A stretch of DNA of 64,000 nt, from positions 186,001 through 250,000 of the forward strand of contig JAFJTR010000003.1 of NCBI GenBank assembly GCA_022559985.1, given 5' to 3'. The DNA comes from Parastagonospora avenae f. sp. tritici 18332-5. Its lineage: Eukaryota; Ascomycota; Dothideomycetes; Pleosporales; Phaeosphaeriaceae. The notes beneath the pieces are model-generated. The model was not told where the DNA came from and ran no database searches. It saw nothing but the letters and a program-made list of their open reading frames with translations. Below are positions 8,719 to 20,359 of this stretch, one piece after another (position 1 is the stretch's first letter; each line of letters begins with the position of its first letter). The position numbers were made by a program, and so were the translations under genes.

Positions 8719-11016
8719 ATGCGACCGGCCCTTACCAAGGCCACCAGGACGCTGCTTCATGATGTCCATCCTTTCTCGATACCTGCCTTCCTCTGTCCTG
8801 CACTCCTCAGACCACCAGTAGCCACACCTCTCCACCATGCGCCAACCCTCAAGCGCTCGAAGAAATTCTCAACCCTCGGTCGAGCGCGACAACAAGCCAC
8901 GGCCGCCATCCCTCCAGCCGACGCTACTGAAAACCAGCCCATAGACACACCACAGGGAAATGCACCAATAAGTGGAAGATCGCTCCCACGGGCTTGCCCA
9001 GGATGCGGTGCCCCTAGCCAGGTCTTCGATAAGAGCGAGGCGGGGTTCTATAATGTGGACAGGAAAGTGGTACAGGAGTACCTAGGATGGAAGACAGACA
9101 GAATACAGGAAGCCAGTGAAGAGGACGACGTGTATGCAAGAGCGCTGAAAAGTGTAGATTCTACTGTCCTGGAAGAACTGGGTGTGTCAAAAGAGGGACT
9201 GGACATGTCACAAGATGGTGCCGATACAGAGAGTCCTGATGATGTGCAATCAGCGATACCGGTATGCGACCGCTGCCACAATCTAATCCACCACCGGGTC
9301 GGATCACCCATACACCACCCCACTGTCGAAGCGATCCAGCAGACTATCTTCGAGTCTCCGCATCGACTGAATCATATCTACCATGTGGTCGACGCCGCCG
9401 ATTTCCCGCTATCTCTCGTCCCTCGTCTTCAGTCGTCTCTACGAATACCAAAGCTGCGAACGCAGAACCGGCGAGCGAAACACAAGGGATGGGTAGCCAA
9501 CGACAGGATCGCAGAGATCAGCTTCATCATCACAAGAGCAGATCTGCTAGCACCAAAGAAGGAGCAAGTGGATGCGCTGATGCCCTATATAAAAGACGTT
9601 CTTCGTGATGCTCTGGGTCGAGAAAACAAGTTGGCGCGTCTAGGCAATGTCCGCCTTGTCAGCGCCAAACGAGGTTGGTGGACGAAGCAGGTCAAAGAGG
9701 ACATCTGGGAGCGCGGCGGTGCGGGCTGGATGGTCGGCAAAGTCAACGTGGGCAAGTCCAACCTTTTTGAAGCAGTCTTCCCCAAGGGTAGAGGCGCCGA
9801 CTTCCAGGAGATCCGCAAGATCCGTAGCGCGGCTGAGCGTGAGGAAATGCTCAACAGCGCGAAATCACTTGAGGACCTCACCCGAGTACAGCGAGAACTT
9901 GCTGAAGAAGATGCCGAGACTGAACGTCTAGCAAAGCAACGAAAAGAACATTCCCATCAACCGCCGGAAGAAGATGACATCGAAGACCACGACGACGATC
10001 CAGACGCTCTCCTTCCCCCAGCACAACCGTTCACGCTGTACCCTGTTCTTCCCGTCGCCTCCTCTCTCCCGGGTACCACTGCCTCACCCATCCGCATCCC
10101 CTTCGGCCGCAACAAAGGCGAACTGATCGACCTGCCCGGCCTCGCGCGCACATTTCCCGGTCTCGAAACCTTTGTCCAACCCACCTCTCACGACGACCTT
10201 GTCATGGAAAACCGCATCACCGCCCAAAGACACACGCTCAAGCCCGGTCAATCCCTCATTCTCGGCGGCGGCCTCCTCCGCCTTACGCCCGTCACCCAAG
10301 ACCTCGTCTTCCTCATCCACCCCTTCGTCCCCATCCACGCACACGTCACCCGCACCGAAAAAGCCCGCGACTTCCAGCACCAGACCTCCGACCGCCAGCT
10401 GCAAGTCACGCCCGTACTCGCCCCTAACGTCGGCGACAAAATGCACTCCGCAGGCACGTTCCAGCTCAAATGGGACGTCACGAAGCAGCTCGCCGGCCCC
10501 GTGACATCCTCCGTCGCCGGCAAAATGAAACCCGAGAACCTCCCCTTCCGCATCTGGAGCACAGACATCCTCATCGAGGGCGTCGGCTGGCTCGAAGTCA
10601 GCTGCCAGACGCGCCGCGCGCAGGGCTGGAAAGCTCCCGGTATGGTCAAAAAGGACCCGAATGCTCTGCAGAAGCAGAAGCAAGCGCAGCAAGCGGCCGA
10701 GGCGGAGCGCAAGGCGCGTAAGTTCGCGGCGATTGCGCGCGCGGAGAAGGAGGGCAGACACGCGGATGAGGTGCTGGAGGAGGAGTTTGGCGACGAGGAT
10801 TGGAATGCGAATGGCGACCAGATGGCCGAGTGGGAAGACGAGTATCCCGAGATCGAGGTATTTAGTCCGCTGGGCAAGTTTGTGGGTGCGAGGCGCCCGA
10901 TGTGTGCGAGTGTGGTTAGTGGACCGAAGCAGATTAGCAGCAGGGAGAGGAAGGCCAGGCCGCGGCGGAGTATGGTCAGTGTGAAGAGGCAGCGGAAGCC
11001 CGGTGGTGCGTCGTAG
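8719..11016 (+). CDS. GEP3: GEP3-type mitochondrial circularly permuted GTPase
   Basis: Single exon, 765 aa, ATG at 8719. A zinc-ribbon-like start (CPGCGAPS near residue 92, CDRCHNL near 182) is followed by GTPase motifs in permuted order: ITRADLLAPKKE (G4 region, about 275), GKVNVGKSN (G1/P-loop, about 340) and IDLPGLAR (G3, about 467). This is the layout of the YqeH/GEP3 family. Yeast Gep3 (Aim40) acts in mitochondrial ribosome small-subunit assembly and interacts genetically with prohibitins. The N-terminal 50 residues are basic and Ser/Thr-rich, consistent with import. There is an acidic insertion (EEDDIEDHDDDPD) and a charged coiled-coil-like C-terminal tail. The protein is longer than yeast Gep3 (556 aa). 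Confidence 0.88.
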   Translation: MRPALTKATRTLLHDVHPFSIPAFLCPALLRPPVATPLHHAPTLKRSKKFSTLGRARQQATAAIPPADATENQPIDTPQGNAPISGRSLPRACPGCGAPSQVFDKSEAGFYNVDRKVVQEYLGWKTDRIQEASEEDDVYARALKSVDSTVLEELGVSKEGLDMSQDGADTESPDDVQSAIPVCDRCHNLIHHRVGSPIHHPTVEAIQQTIFESPHRLNHIYHVVDAADFPLSLVPRLQSSLRIPKLRTQNRRAKHKGWVANDRIAEISFIITRADLLAPKKEQVDALMPYIKDVLRDALGRENKLARLGNVRLVSAKRGWWTKQVKEDIWERGGAGWMVGKVNVGKSNLFEAVFPKGRGADFQEIRKIRSAAEREEMLNSAKSLEDLTRVQRELAEEDAETERLAKQRKEHSHQPPEEDDIEDHDDDPDALLPPAQPFTLYPVLPVASSLPGTTASPIRIPFGRNKGELIDLPGLARTFPGLETFVQPTSHDDLVMENRITAQRHTLKPGQSLILGGGLLRLTPVTQDLVFLIHPFVPIHAHVTRTEKARDFQHQTSDRQLQVTPVLAPNVGDKMHSAGTFQLKWDVTKQLAGPVTSSVAGKMKPENLPFRIWSTDILIEGVGWLEVSCQTRRAQGWKAPGMVKKDPNALQKQKQAQQAAEAERKARKFAAIARAEKEGRHADEVLEEEFGDEDWNANGDQMAEWEDEYPEIEVFSPLGKFVGARRPMCASVVSGPKQISSRERKARPRRSMVSVKRQRKPGGAS

Positions 11017-11323
11017 AGAGGATGCGCTGTTGTAAACAAACATGTAACATTAAAGACCTCTGTATATATGGTTGTCTCGAAGCCCACCAGCTCATGTCGA
11101 GTTTTTTTCGCATTTGAACATAGTTGTACAACATGACGCCGTTATGCGTTTCATTCCCCATATCTTAGGTCGCCCGCCTGGACACGCGTGATCCGCAAAA
11201 AAGCAAGTCCCAACGCCGTTTCGCCTGAATCGCCATGAATGCTCCAGACGTCCTTTCAGCTATCCGTGGGGGATTCCTCGTTGTTACCCATGGGCTCCCA
11301 TCTCATAGTGCTGATGCGGGGTG

Positions 11324-12405
11324 CTATATCCTCTCCAAGGCGTCGAAGAACGGCTGATGTTCCTTCGCGCATTCGCGGCCGTCCTTGTCGCAGCCGGGGA
11401 AGTTTGCGACGAGATCGCCTTGCTTGTGTATGCCGTTCTCTGGGGCGGCGGGGCCGTTGGCGTACGAGTTGATGAGGTTCTGCGGGACCATTGCGAGTTT
11501 GGCGAGAATGGTACCATGCCATCTGTCAATTGTTAGCCACTCATGCCTGAATCAGACAATGTCTGCTACATACTGCACAATATGCTCTAGCGCATGGAAT
11601 TCGGCCTTCTGGAAGTTGTAGCTCCGGTAAATGGGGTCAAACCAGACGTCTAAGAAGTACTTGGCCCACTCTCCGTTCCTGACGATGAAGCTGTTCGGCG
11701 CCAGGCCGTCTTTGTCCTGGGCGATGACGAAATCTATGCGGTCACCCTTGAGGTTGCCGAATGTTTTGATCACGCTGTCTGGTGGCACAACGGGCGCATT
11801 GGTGATCATGGTAGACTCGAGCTTCGCGGGAGTGAGGAGAGATGTGTGGATTGGGATAGTGGGGTTCGTGATGATGGCATTGTGGTCCAGGTACCAGAAG
11901 AAAGTCGAGCCTGGGTGGATAGTCATGGCATGGCGCATGGCGGGGACGCGTGCCCATGTGAGAGGTGAGTTACCGAGGGGGTATTGATCGTTGTAAGGGA
12001 AGAAGGTCTTGTAGCCTGTGTCTTGTCAATCACGTGTCCTCCTGTCTGCATGTGAGTAGAGATTGTAACCTTACCATGCCTCTTAGCATAACTCTCGCGG
12101 TTGTGCTTGATCTTCGCTACCCATTCTGGATTTGCCTTGGGGTCGAGTACTGTGACTATCACCACTGGCGCTCCACTTCCAATTGCAACTTTTGGTAGGT
12201 TGGGTGCATTCGAGTCGCTGCTGCCGCCCAGCTTCCCCAGTAACCAGTACACGGAAAGGAATCCTAATATGGCTACTACTATCACCCGCAGCTTGTCTCG
12301 TCGCAACAGATTCTTCAGCGCCGGGGGTAATCGTAGGCCGCTTTGTTGCCGTGCAGCGTATGGCGGTGGCCGCGACGTCTTTCGTGGGGGCATCGCGAAA
12401 TGCAT
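11324..12405 (-). CDS. Alpha-1,6-mannosyltransferase subunit, Mnn10/Mnn11-like (GT34)
   Basis: Three exons (12075-12405, 11574-12015, 11324-11522) give 323 aa with matching phases. A short basic N-terminus and one membrane segment (VIVVAILGFLSVYWLLG, about residues 40-57) give a type II Golgi topology. The GT34 core is recognisable: GAPVVIVTVLD, NRESYAKRHGYKTFF, LTWARVPAMRHAM, FFWYLDHNAIITNP, and QDKDGLAPNSFIVRNGEWA. Mnn10 and Mnn11 are parts of the Golgi mannan polymerase II complex that extends the N-glycan mannan backbone. The metal-site motif reads LDHNA, not LDxDA, which may mark the Mnn11-like branch or weaker activity. I chose the ATG at 12405 (MHFAMPPRK) because the membrane segment follows at the usual distance. 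Confidence 0.82.
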
Positions 12406-13348
12406 TGTGGTGGTGCGAGTGGGAGCGGCCAGGGAGAGGCCACTTTTAGATATCGGCGGCGGTGGAAACGAGGGATGGCAGTTGGAGCACAATTGAGAGC
12501 ACAAGCGGCGCACTACTTATGCATGCTGACTCCAGTATGCGACTAGAATACAGATAGGAAGGAAATGCTCAACGCTGCTTCGTCTATGCAACGTCAAGAG
12601 GATATCGTGGAAAAGGGAACAAAGTTCACTCCCGTCGCGATTCGACATGGACGGCTTGTCAGTCTTGGCTGGTGCCCCTGCACCAGACGGTGGACCCTTG
12701 CTTTCCCACCTTAGTGTCCACAGGTGCCTCGCCTCGCCTCGCCCATCACCGCCTTTGGTTCGCGATCACATCCAATACGTTCTTGTCCTTACTTCTCTAC
12801 ACTCTTCTCGACCCAATTACCTCCTCGCATTACGCGAACGGCCTTTTCGCCGGCCCAACAGAGTATCAGCCTCGGCACCATGAGATATGCCCCGACAGCC
12901 TTACGACAACTGAATCCACGACCTTTTATAAACCTTATCATGTCGCAGTAATCTTCAGAACTCAGAAAATTATGATCGTACTTGCAGCCAATATGATGTT
13001 CTCTCTCTAATAGTGCTTCGAACTTGAACATCGCGCAAAAAAGTTTTTCTAACCTCTCCACCATCACCTACTTCCAGACGAAACACACACAGCGCAAAGG
13101 CATGGGTATCAGAGAAAGCTGTTTCGAGCTTTATGGCGAAATCGATATCCCGATCTTGCTCTGAGCCGCAGTCTACCGATCTTCTTCGGTAATAAGAGGG
13201 CACCTTCTCAATACCCGCTACCCAAGCCAGGACCCGATTTTAGACCTAATGAATGACGTTTGTCGTGGTCACAGTTACATATATGCAATTTACGAAACTT
13301 CGGCACAACCATAATCCATACATTCATCTTCATCCAAAATCTGCAACC
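12406..13348. promoter_or_regulatory. Divergent intergenic region, mannosyltransferase / PMI
   Basis: About 940 bp between two outward-facing genes that both belong to mannose metabolism or mannosylation. No gene is supported inside it. A shared regulation is possible but no specific site is identified. Confidence 0.45.
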
Positions 13349-14668
13349 ATGGTTCAAAAAGTACTCCAACTCAAGTGTTCGTGCAATTCATATCCGTGGG
13401 GTCGGACTGGGCGAGAGTCCCTTGCTGCAACGCTATGCGAGAAGACCCCGGGCACTGATTTCAAGCTCGACGAGAAGAGTCCTTACGCTGAGATGTAAGT
13501 CTTCAAGGATGCTTGGTTTTTGAAGTCTACTAATCAAGCACAGGTGGATGGGAACGTACCCCGAGCTTCCGTCTTATGTCCTGGAAACCGGTGAAGATCT
13601 TCAAGATGTCATCGACAGATACCCAGACGAGCTACTCGGCAAGACGGTTGCTAAGAAGTTCAGCCACACCAAGCTGCCATATTTGCCCAAGGTCCTGTCG
13701 ATAGCGAAAGCCTTGCCTCTGCAATTACATCCTGTATGCCTATGCGCGCATATATTCGTGCTATGCTAATGCACTACCAGAACAAAGATCTTGCTTCGAA
13801 GCTACACCGGAAGAACCCCGATCAGTTCACAGACCCCAACCACAAGCCAGAAATTGCTCTGGCGCTTGGCGACTTTGAGGCGTTTTGCGGCTTCAAGCCT
13901 CTCAAGGACATCGAGCGCACCCTGCAGCTACCACCACTCCAGGCCTTTTTGCCGGAAGTCAAGAAGCCCGAGTTCGATGACCAGACCCTCAAACATGTAG
14001 TTAAATCCATGCTCGAAGCCTCGGACGAGGTTGTCCGCAAAGCCAACGATGCCCTCATGGCTCTCCCCAAGGAGAAATTCGGCGAAGACTCCTACATCCC
14101 AGAAATGATCCCGCGTTTAGCGGAGCAGTACGACAAAGCCGACAATGGTACCCTGGTTGCGCTCATCACCATGAACTACCTGCAGCTGAAAGAAGGCGAC
14201 AGCATTTACATCCCTGCAGACGGTATCCATGCATATCTCTCTGGAGACATCATCGAGTGCATGGCACGCTCAAACAACGTCCTCAACACGGGATTCTGCC
14301 CGCGCGCTGATCGCGACTCGGTCGAAATGTTCACGTCGTGCCTCACCTTCACGCCACACGATGTCAAGGAGTGCATGCTGCCATCGCAGTCTTTCGGAAA
14401 GAGCAGCAACGGCAAGTCAAAGCTGTATGCTCCGCCCCTGAGCGAATTCAGCATGTACGCTACCACTTTGGCTGCTGGCGAATCAGACTTGATTGGTAAG
14501 ATTGGAGGGCCCAGCGTGATGATAGTCACAGAGGGCGAGGGAACTTTGAAGGCTGAGGATAAAGAGCACAAGCTGAGCGCGGGATATATTTTCTTCGTTG
14601 GGCAGGGTGTTGAGCTGGAGTTTAGCGCTACGAAGAAACTCAAGGCTTTCACGGCTTTTGCTGAGTAG
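13349..14668 (+). CDS. PMI1: Mannose-6-phosphate isomerase (type I PMI)
   Basis: Three exons (13349-13494, 13544-13733, 13781-14668) give 407 aa. It interconverts fructose-6-phosphate and mannose-6-phosphate, feeding GDP-mannose for glycoproteins and cell wall. Landmarks are NSYPWGRTGRES near the start, KALPLQLHPNKDLA with the zinc-binding Gln and His split across intron 2, HKPEIALALGDFEAF with the metal-binding Glu, and the PMI signature IPADGIHAYLSGDIIECMA with a further His. Length is the same as in other fungi (about 410-440 aa). The start at 13349 (MVQKVLQLKC) gives the conserved N-terminus. Confidence 0.96.
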
Positions 14669-14877
14669 TCACATGAAGCAGGTGGCATAGTGTTCAGATG
14701 AATTATTGTTGATGAAATAGGACTATACATGTCATATCTGTAATCCGCATCGTTTAGTGATGCCGTAGACTATGTGATCTTGAAACTCCGCCAATGTTGA
14801 TGGTATATCCAGCCATGTATGTACGCCCCAGAGCGATGAAAATGTCCCAGAAATACATCGCCGCTTTACAAACCTCG

Positions 14878-17800
14878 TCAGTTCAAAACACTTCCGTTTC
14901 CAAAAAGGCTGCCGGTGAAAGGCTGAAAGCTAGCAGAAGCGCCCTGCGAGCCCTGAGTAGGAGTACTTCCTCCAGATCCAGAAGCACGCGGCGATTCAGC
15001 AACCGCGATACTTGCACTCTTCGCCTTGCCCCTTCCGTTCGCCTTAGGCGCAGCCCTCGCACCCGTCTTTGCTTTCTTCCTCGCCCCCTCCCCCGCCCCA
15101 AACTTCTGAAACTTCAGCCTCCCCTCGCGTCCAAAAACCTGCTGCGGCATCTTTAACTTCGCAAACATGTGCTCCCCCACCTCCCCCTCCTCAACCTTCA
15201 GAACCTTTGCATTCTGAATAATCTCCACAATGCCCGCGTCATCCTCGAGCTCCTTAGCCTCGAGATGCTGCGCGCGCGACATCTTCTTCGCGTGTTTGAA
15301 AATCGCATGCTCAATCGTGTTTTCCAACACGAGCGTTTCAACCGTGACTTTCCTGTCCTGCCCGATGCGGTGCGCGCGCTTGATGGCCTGAGCCTCGATG
15401 CTCGGGCGGTTGATGGGGTTGACGATGAGCACGATGCTGGCGGCGTTGAGATTGAGGCCGAGGGCGCCGCAGGCGACGTCGATGAGGAGCACGCGGACGT
15501 CGGGGTCCGAGTTGAAGAGCGCGACGTACTCGGAGCGCGCGACGTTGTTGATGGTGCGCGCGTAGATGCGGTGGTTGATGTAGAGCATTTCGAGGCATTG
15601 GGCGATGTAGAAGGCGGCGTTGTCGCCGTCGTAGAAGATGATGATCTTCTCAGTGGCTTGGTGGGCGACGACTTTGTCGAGGAGGTAGGTGAGCTTTGCG
15701 GAGGTTGTGGCGGTGATGCGGGTATTGAGGAGGGGAGAGTCGGCGGGTAGGTCTGCTTGTTCCTCAGATAGGGTGAGTTTGCGCTTCTTGGGGCGGGCGG
15801 GTGATGGTGCGAGTATTGGTGCCTCTGCGTCGTCCTTCTGCTTTCTTGGATATGTTTTGCTTGTAGGAGGTTGTTCGCCGATGCACGAAGATGGCACACC
15901 GGCTTTCTGCATTTGCGAGTTGCCATCCTTCTTTGCTTTGGCTTCCCTCTCTGCTTCCGCCAGGGTTTCGACCTTTGCCTTCGCCACTTGTCCCACAGCC
16001 TTGAGTTCTTCTGCAGGATCCTGTGACGAGATATTGCTGTCAACGTGAAGTTGACCCTCACGGAGTTGTGTGATGCCCATCATGGTAGGCTTTGCGGGGT
16101 ATGCAAGTGCAAAGTTCTCCTCCGAATCCTTCGGCCAGTCTTCCACAGCCATGCCAACTTCGTGCGCCTTGCTCAGAGCGATCCATTCCTCAGACTGCAC
16201 GAGCCTTGAAATAGCATCACTGCTCTCGAGAAGCGAATCTACATCCGCCTGGTCGCACTTTTTGTCGTCTTTGCCAAGGTATTTTTCTGTAGTTTCGAGA
16301 GTACTGATCACGTCCTCGAGACTGAAACCCGTCCAGGTAAAGTTGGACTGCCTCAAGTTCTGTATGAGACTATAGCGAGCCTTCGCGCTGTTCTTGTGGA
16401 AAAGATAATCCACGTCGCTTCGTTCACTCGTAATCGCGTTGGCCCTCAAGACCTGAACAAACAGGTTCGCGGTCATCTTATCATACCAGCATGGCTTCAG
16501 ATATATCACGCGGTGCGTCATGGGCGGTAGGATTATGTCTTTCTCCACATCTTCAGGTCTCGTCTTGACGACTAAACCCTCAAGAGTGCGAAGAAAGCAG
16601 GATGAGAATCCAGAATAGGTCTTTCTGTACTGCTTCTCGTGTCGATAAATGTACTCGTCCCAGTCAAGCCTTCCTTCGGCGGTGGAATCGCACCATGGGC
16701 GTACCATGAGGAAGTTGGAAGCTAGCGAACCCAGTGCCTTCGCTGACTTGGCGCTGTCTGCATCATCAGCGCTAAAGGTCTTCCTTTGTTCGATGGCTGA
16801 TTCTCTAGAGGCCTTCGTATTGGCGCCGTCAACTTCATCCGTGGCCAGCTCGAGCTCGACGCCGACCAGATTCTTTGCCGGTGCTGAGAAGTTAGTACGA
16901 GGCGCGATAGACCATGGAGGATAACTAAAACTTACTTCCTGACACCACCCACCGTCTCTCCGCATGGATCTGCTTGGCAACTAGCACCGCACTTGTCGAT
17001 GAGGAAGAAAAGCTGTGCCCTTCGTCGATGATGATTCGCAGCCAGTGAAGCTTCATCAAAGGCGACTGGTACGTTTTCCCTGGATCGACACAATTGCAAT
17101 CAGGAATCCGTGTAGAACCAATGTATGGGCAATCGCAGACACGGGTCACGCCCGCGGCTGCCCGTCGTCCTTGCCTGTCGGTCCCATCCGTGATTTCTTT
17201 CTCGAATCTGGGTCGAGCGAACAGCACCACATCGAACTTTATGAGTTCGGTAGGTGCGGGCAGCTCGCTAACAAATTTCATGGTATTCGTATCCTGTTGG
17301 CTACGTTGAGCTTTGCTGCTACGCTTGGACTCACTATCAACCACGAGGACCTTCAGTCCATCCTCAAACACATGCTTCTGTATCTCGGATTGCCATTGGT
17401 GAAGCAGGTTTCTAGGCACCACAATGATCGTGCTCGAGCAGAGCACCAGCTGACGTGGTGGAGGCATCGTTGTGTTTCTGTTCATGCGTGGCATATCGGG
17501 CGGGATCTCGTAAAACGAGATGTCGTGATCCAAAACGTCTTTGATATGACTGTAATTGTCGTCCTTTTTCAACTCCCTGTGATCAACGAGGGTCTTTGCG
17601 GGTATTGAGCGACGTCCACTCGTTGCAACAACCATGTCTAACAAACTTCCGACTCGTGGCCGGACTGGTGGCGAAGGCAAGTAAGCAGCCGGTATCTGGG
17701 GATAATGGCCCTTGGTAGCTAGTATGACGGCCAAGCTAATTAACGTCTTGCCCAGCCCCATGGTTTCGGCCAATATACCACCTCGATTAGACTCGTAGTA

Positions 17801-18736
17801 GCGAGGCTCCAGCAGAGCAGAGCAGTCTCTTGCGCCGAAGTAGAACTTCTTGCCGTTAGGCGACGTCCGAAACTCAAGCCTAGGATCCAGCTGCAGCTGG
17901 GGTGCAGCTTCTCGTTGTAGCATGAGACTGGCTGAGCGTGCTTGGTAGGGATAGAGAATTGTGCGAAGTCCTGCAATAGGCTGCTCTCCACATTCTTCAT
18001 CGAGTGGAAAGACCGCAGATGCAAGTAGTTCGCGCACAGCTTTCCGAGTGTAGCGGCACTTTATAGCCGCTGGATCTGGAGCAGGCGAAGGCAGTTTGTT
18101 GAACAGGTAGTAGAGGCTGGCGTTTTCAGCAGTTGCCCAAGGGTCGAAATGGCGGACGTCTGCTTCTCGACGGTCGCCAGCCCAGGCGCTCGGGGATGTG
18201 TCGATCTGAAAGAGTAGTTGTCGCAGGGCTGTCTTGAGGCTCTTGCTATTTCGATCGGTGAAGCGTCGGTTCCAATCTTCTGGCAGTAGGTAAACGCGCA
18301 GAATGCTGCGCAGGGACTGCTTACCATGGCTGGGTTGATGCAAGAAGAGCCGGATCCAACGTGCATCAAGTAGCCTGTAAGTTTCATTGCCAATGATGAC
18401 CTTTACCTCGTCTGGTAGGTCGACCATTTCCGCCCAAGAACCCTCAAGATTCGGGCTCCTGTTGTTCGGAATGGCATTGTTGTTGAAGTGGAGACAGCCC
18501 AGGGCAATGTAATGATCAAGATCCGCCAGGTTGTTTGTGGTGGGAGAGGGGGCTGTGGAGAGTGACGTTGTCAACTGCCCTGTACCCAATTTGTTTTGCA
18601 CAGTATGTGCAATGATTTTGATGTGCTTGTCTTCGAGGTCGCTCTTCTGCTTTCGATCGACTACGAGAGTGCGCAATGGTTCGACAGCATGACGGGTGCC
18701 TGCTGCGGTCGCCCATGGGCTAGACGGTTCCAACAT
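14878..18736 (-). CDS. SNF2-family DEGH helicase, RAD5/RAD16-like without RING
   Basis: Two exons (16936-18736, 14878-16883) give 1268 aa; the junction restores RRWVVSGT. SNF2 motifs in order: Walker A AETMGLGKT (about residue 325), DEGH (about 575), and helicase C with VLLIDVACGALGLNLN and RAHRIGQDRKV (about 1105). The spacing and DEGH box place it with the RAD5/RAD16/HLTF group, but no RING finger (C3HC4) is visible between the two lobes. The likely role is DNA-dependent ATPase action on chromatin or stalled forks; the partner is unknown. The C-terminal tail is Lys/Ala/Gly/Ser-rich and low complexity. I used the ATG at 18736 (MLEPSSPW); the frame extends upstream only from a GTG codon. Confidence 0.87.
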
Positions 18737-19629
18737 GGCGCTTATGACCGGAGTAAGGACATGAGGCACAGGGAACAATGTTGCAACATGCAGCCAGAAT
18801 GATGATCTAGAGAGATGGTGAGCGAGGAGACCTGATGCGTTTGCTGGAGGCAGCACTGAGCACTGGCCGACCCCAAACAGGCTAGCGGAGTTGACTTAGT
18901 GCCAACCACCTGGGCAGCCGCAACACCGCAGGGACCGACCCTTCACATTATCAAACACTTTTATCTCCGTCACTCTGTCCTTGCATGTAATGATGCATTA
19001 TCTCAAGTAAAACGAGGCTTCATGTATAGGCCAGTTTCTTAGCATTCTAGTCTAGTGCACCGCTGGATAATATACCTAGGTAGTTTCCGTACTGCGTAGA
19101 TGGATGTCAAGTAGGTAGACTTCGGGAGCAAGTGGATGCTTTGCGTGCTTTTATGTAGCCATATTGTCTATCGTGGCATGAGAAGCCACTTGTGCTGCGC
19201 TTGCTGTCTGATGTCTCAAGATTATTTCAAGCAGGGGAACTTTTGACAGCGAACTGCACAGTCTACACTTCTGAATATATGATCGATCGTGTTACATACA
19301 AGGTCGCTTTCTTGTGGCACTTTCGAACATAGGGTAACATGAAGGATGTCTCACGAGCCCATGTTATATAATGTGCACTTCACACGGCCAGACTCCGCGT
19401 CACTGATCAAAATCAAGTTGGTAGAGACGCAGCCAAAGACGGACCGCAAAGAGATTACAATGTCTGACATACATCTCATCACCTTACACTTTATTATAGG
19501 TCTCTCCGGATACGCGCTTCTTGTATGTTGTGGTAGACGCCGCTCTCGCAAAAAGTAAGGTCCATATGACCATGAACACCACCTCAACCACGCATACTGT
19601 CCAGCACAATAGCAAAAAGAAATTCTTCG
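18737..19629. other. Intergenic between helicase promoter and tRNA-Met
   Basis: About 0.9 kb with no supported gene. It contains ATACCTAGGTAG near 19071. Confidence 0.45.
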
Positions 19630-19733
19630 TGTCCCGTGCCAGACTCGAACTGGCGGCCTTGGGATTTCTACTCTAGGAGTAGTCATATGTGGTGATATGA
19701 GACCCACGTGATAACCAACTACACCAACGAGAC
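19630..19733 (-). tRNA. Elongator tRNA-Met (CAU) with a 30-nt intron
   Basis: Read on the minus strand, acceptor stem GTCTCGT pairs with ACGGGAC, the D-arm contains AGTTGGTTATC, the T-arm is GCCAG-TTCGAGT-CTGGC, and the discriminator is A. The anticodon arm is TGGGT-CTCATAA-TCCCA with anticodon CAT; the unpaired T31/T39 also occurs in yeast elongator tRNA-Met (GTCTCATAATC). A 30-nt intron (19666-19695) follows position 37, the canonical site. Mature length is 74 nt. The intron identity of the anticodon was worked out by pairing, not by a program. Confidence 0.88.
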
Positions 19734-20359
19734 TTTGCAAACTTTTCATTTGCGTTGGTGGCAATTTATGATGTTGATTTCATTATATCCCCTATTCAAT
19801 AGTGACTCGAGCTAAGCCACTTCGATTAGTGTGGCGGTGTTATACGCGGTTTTGGTTGAAGTGGGGGCTGGGCCGCCGGCTTGAGTGACAGAGTTTGCAT
19901 GAGGGGTGGCTGCGGCTAAAATTGGTTCGCGTCTAGGGCGTTACCGTCCCGTCAAAGTATTGTGAAACGCTATTGATAGTGGCTACATTGAAGTGTGGTA
20001 GGTTGTACTTTCAGTGATCCTTTGGGTTCTAAAAGCCTTTTCTGAGCAAATGCCAGCCTGGTGCGCATGGTTGAAATTGTTCGTGACTCTCAGACTAGCA
20101 AAGTGCACATCATGAAGTCCACTGCACCTTCAGCTCAGACTGAACTTCGAACGTTTGATGATTAATGGGACATGGACGGATTTGACTTGAGAAAAGTCTC
20201 GGTGCTCAAATGTACAGCTGCCCTGCGTTGCCTCTTCTCCGACCTCGGCCTGTCAAAACCCTTATCGATAATGCGACCCGAAATTTTGTGGATTCATGTA
20301 TATGCGCAAATGACGCATACACGGTTTGTTTCCTCAATCTTAACTTCTTCACATTAACA
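19734..20359. other. Intergenic between tRNA-Met and acetylornithine aminotransferase
   Basis: About 0.6 kb with no supported gene; it forms the promoter side of the plus-strand aminotransferase. Confidence 0.45.

Noticed and set aside
10084..11087. Two long minus-strand frames (319 and 279 aa) antisense to GEP3
   Set aside because: They are by-products of high GC codon use in GEP3; low-complexity Leu/Arg or Ser composition and no motifs.
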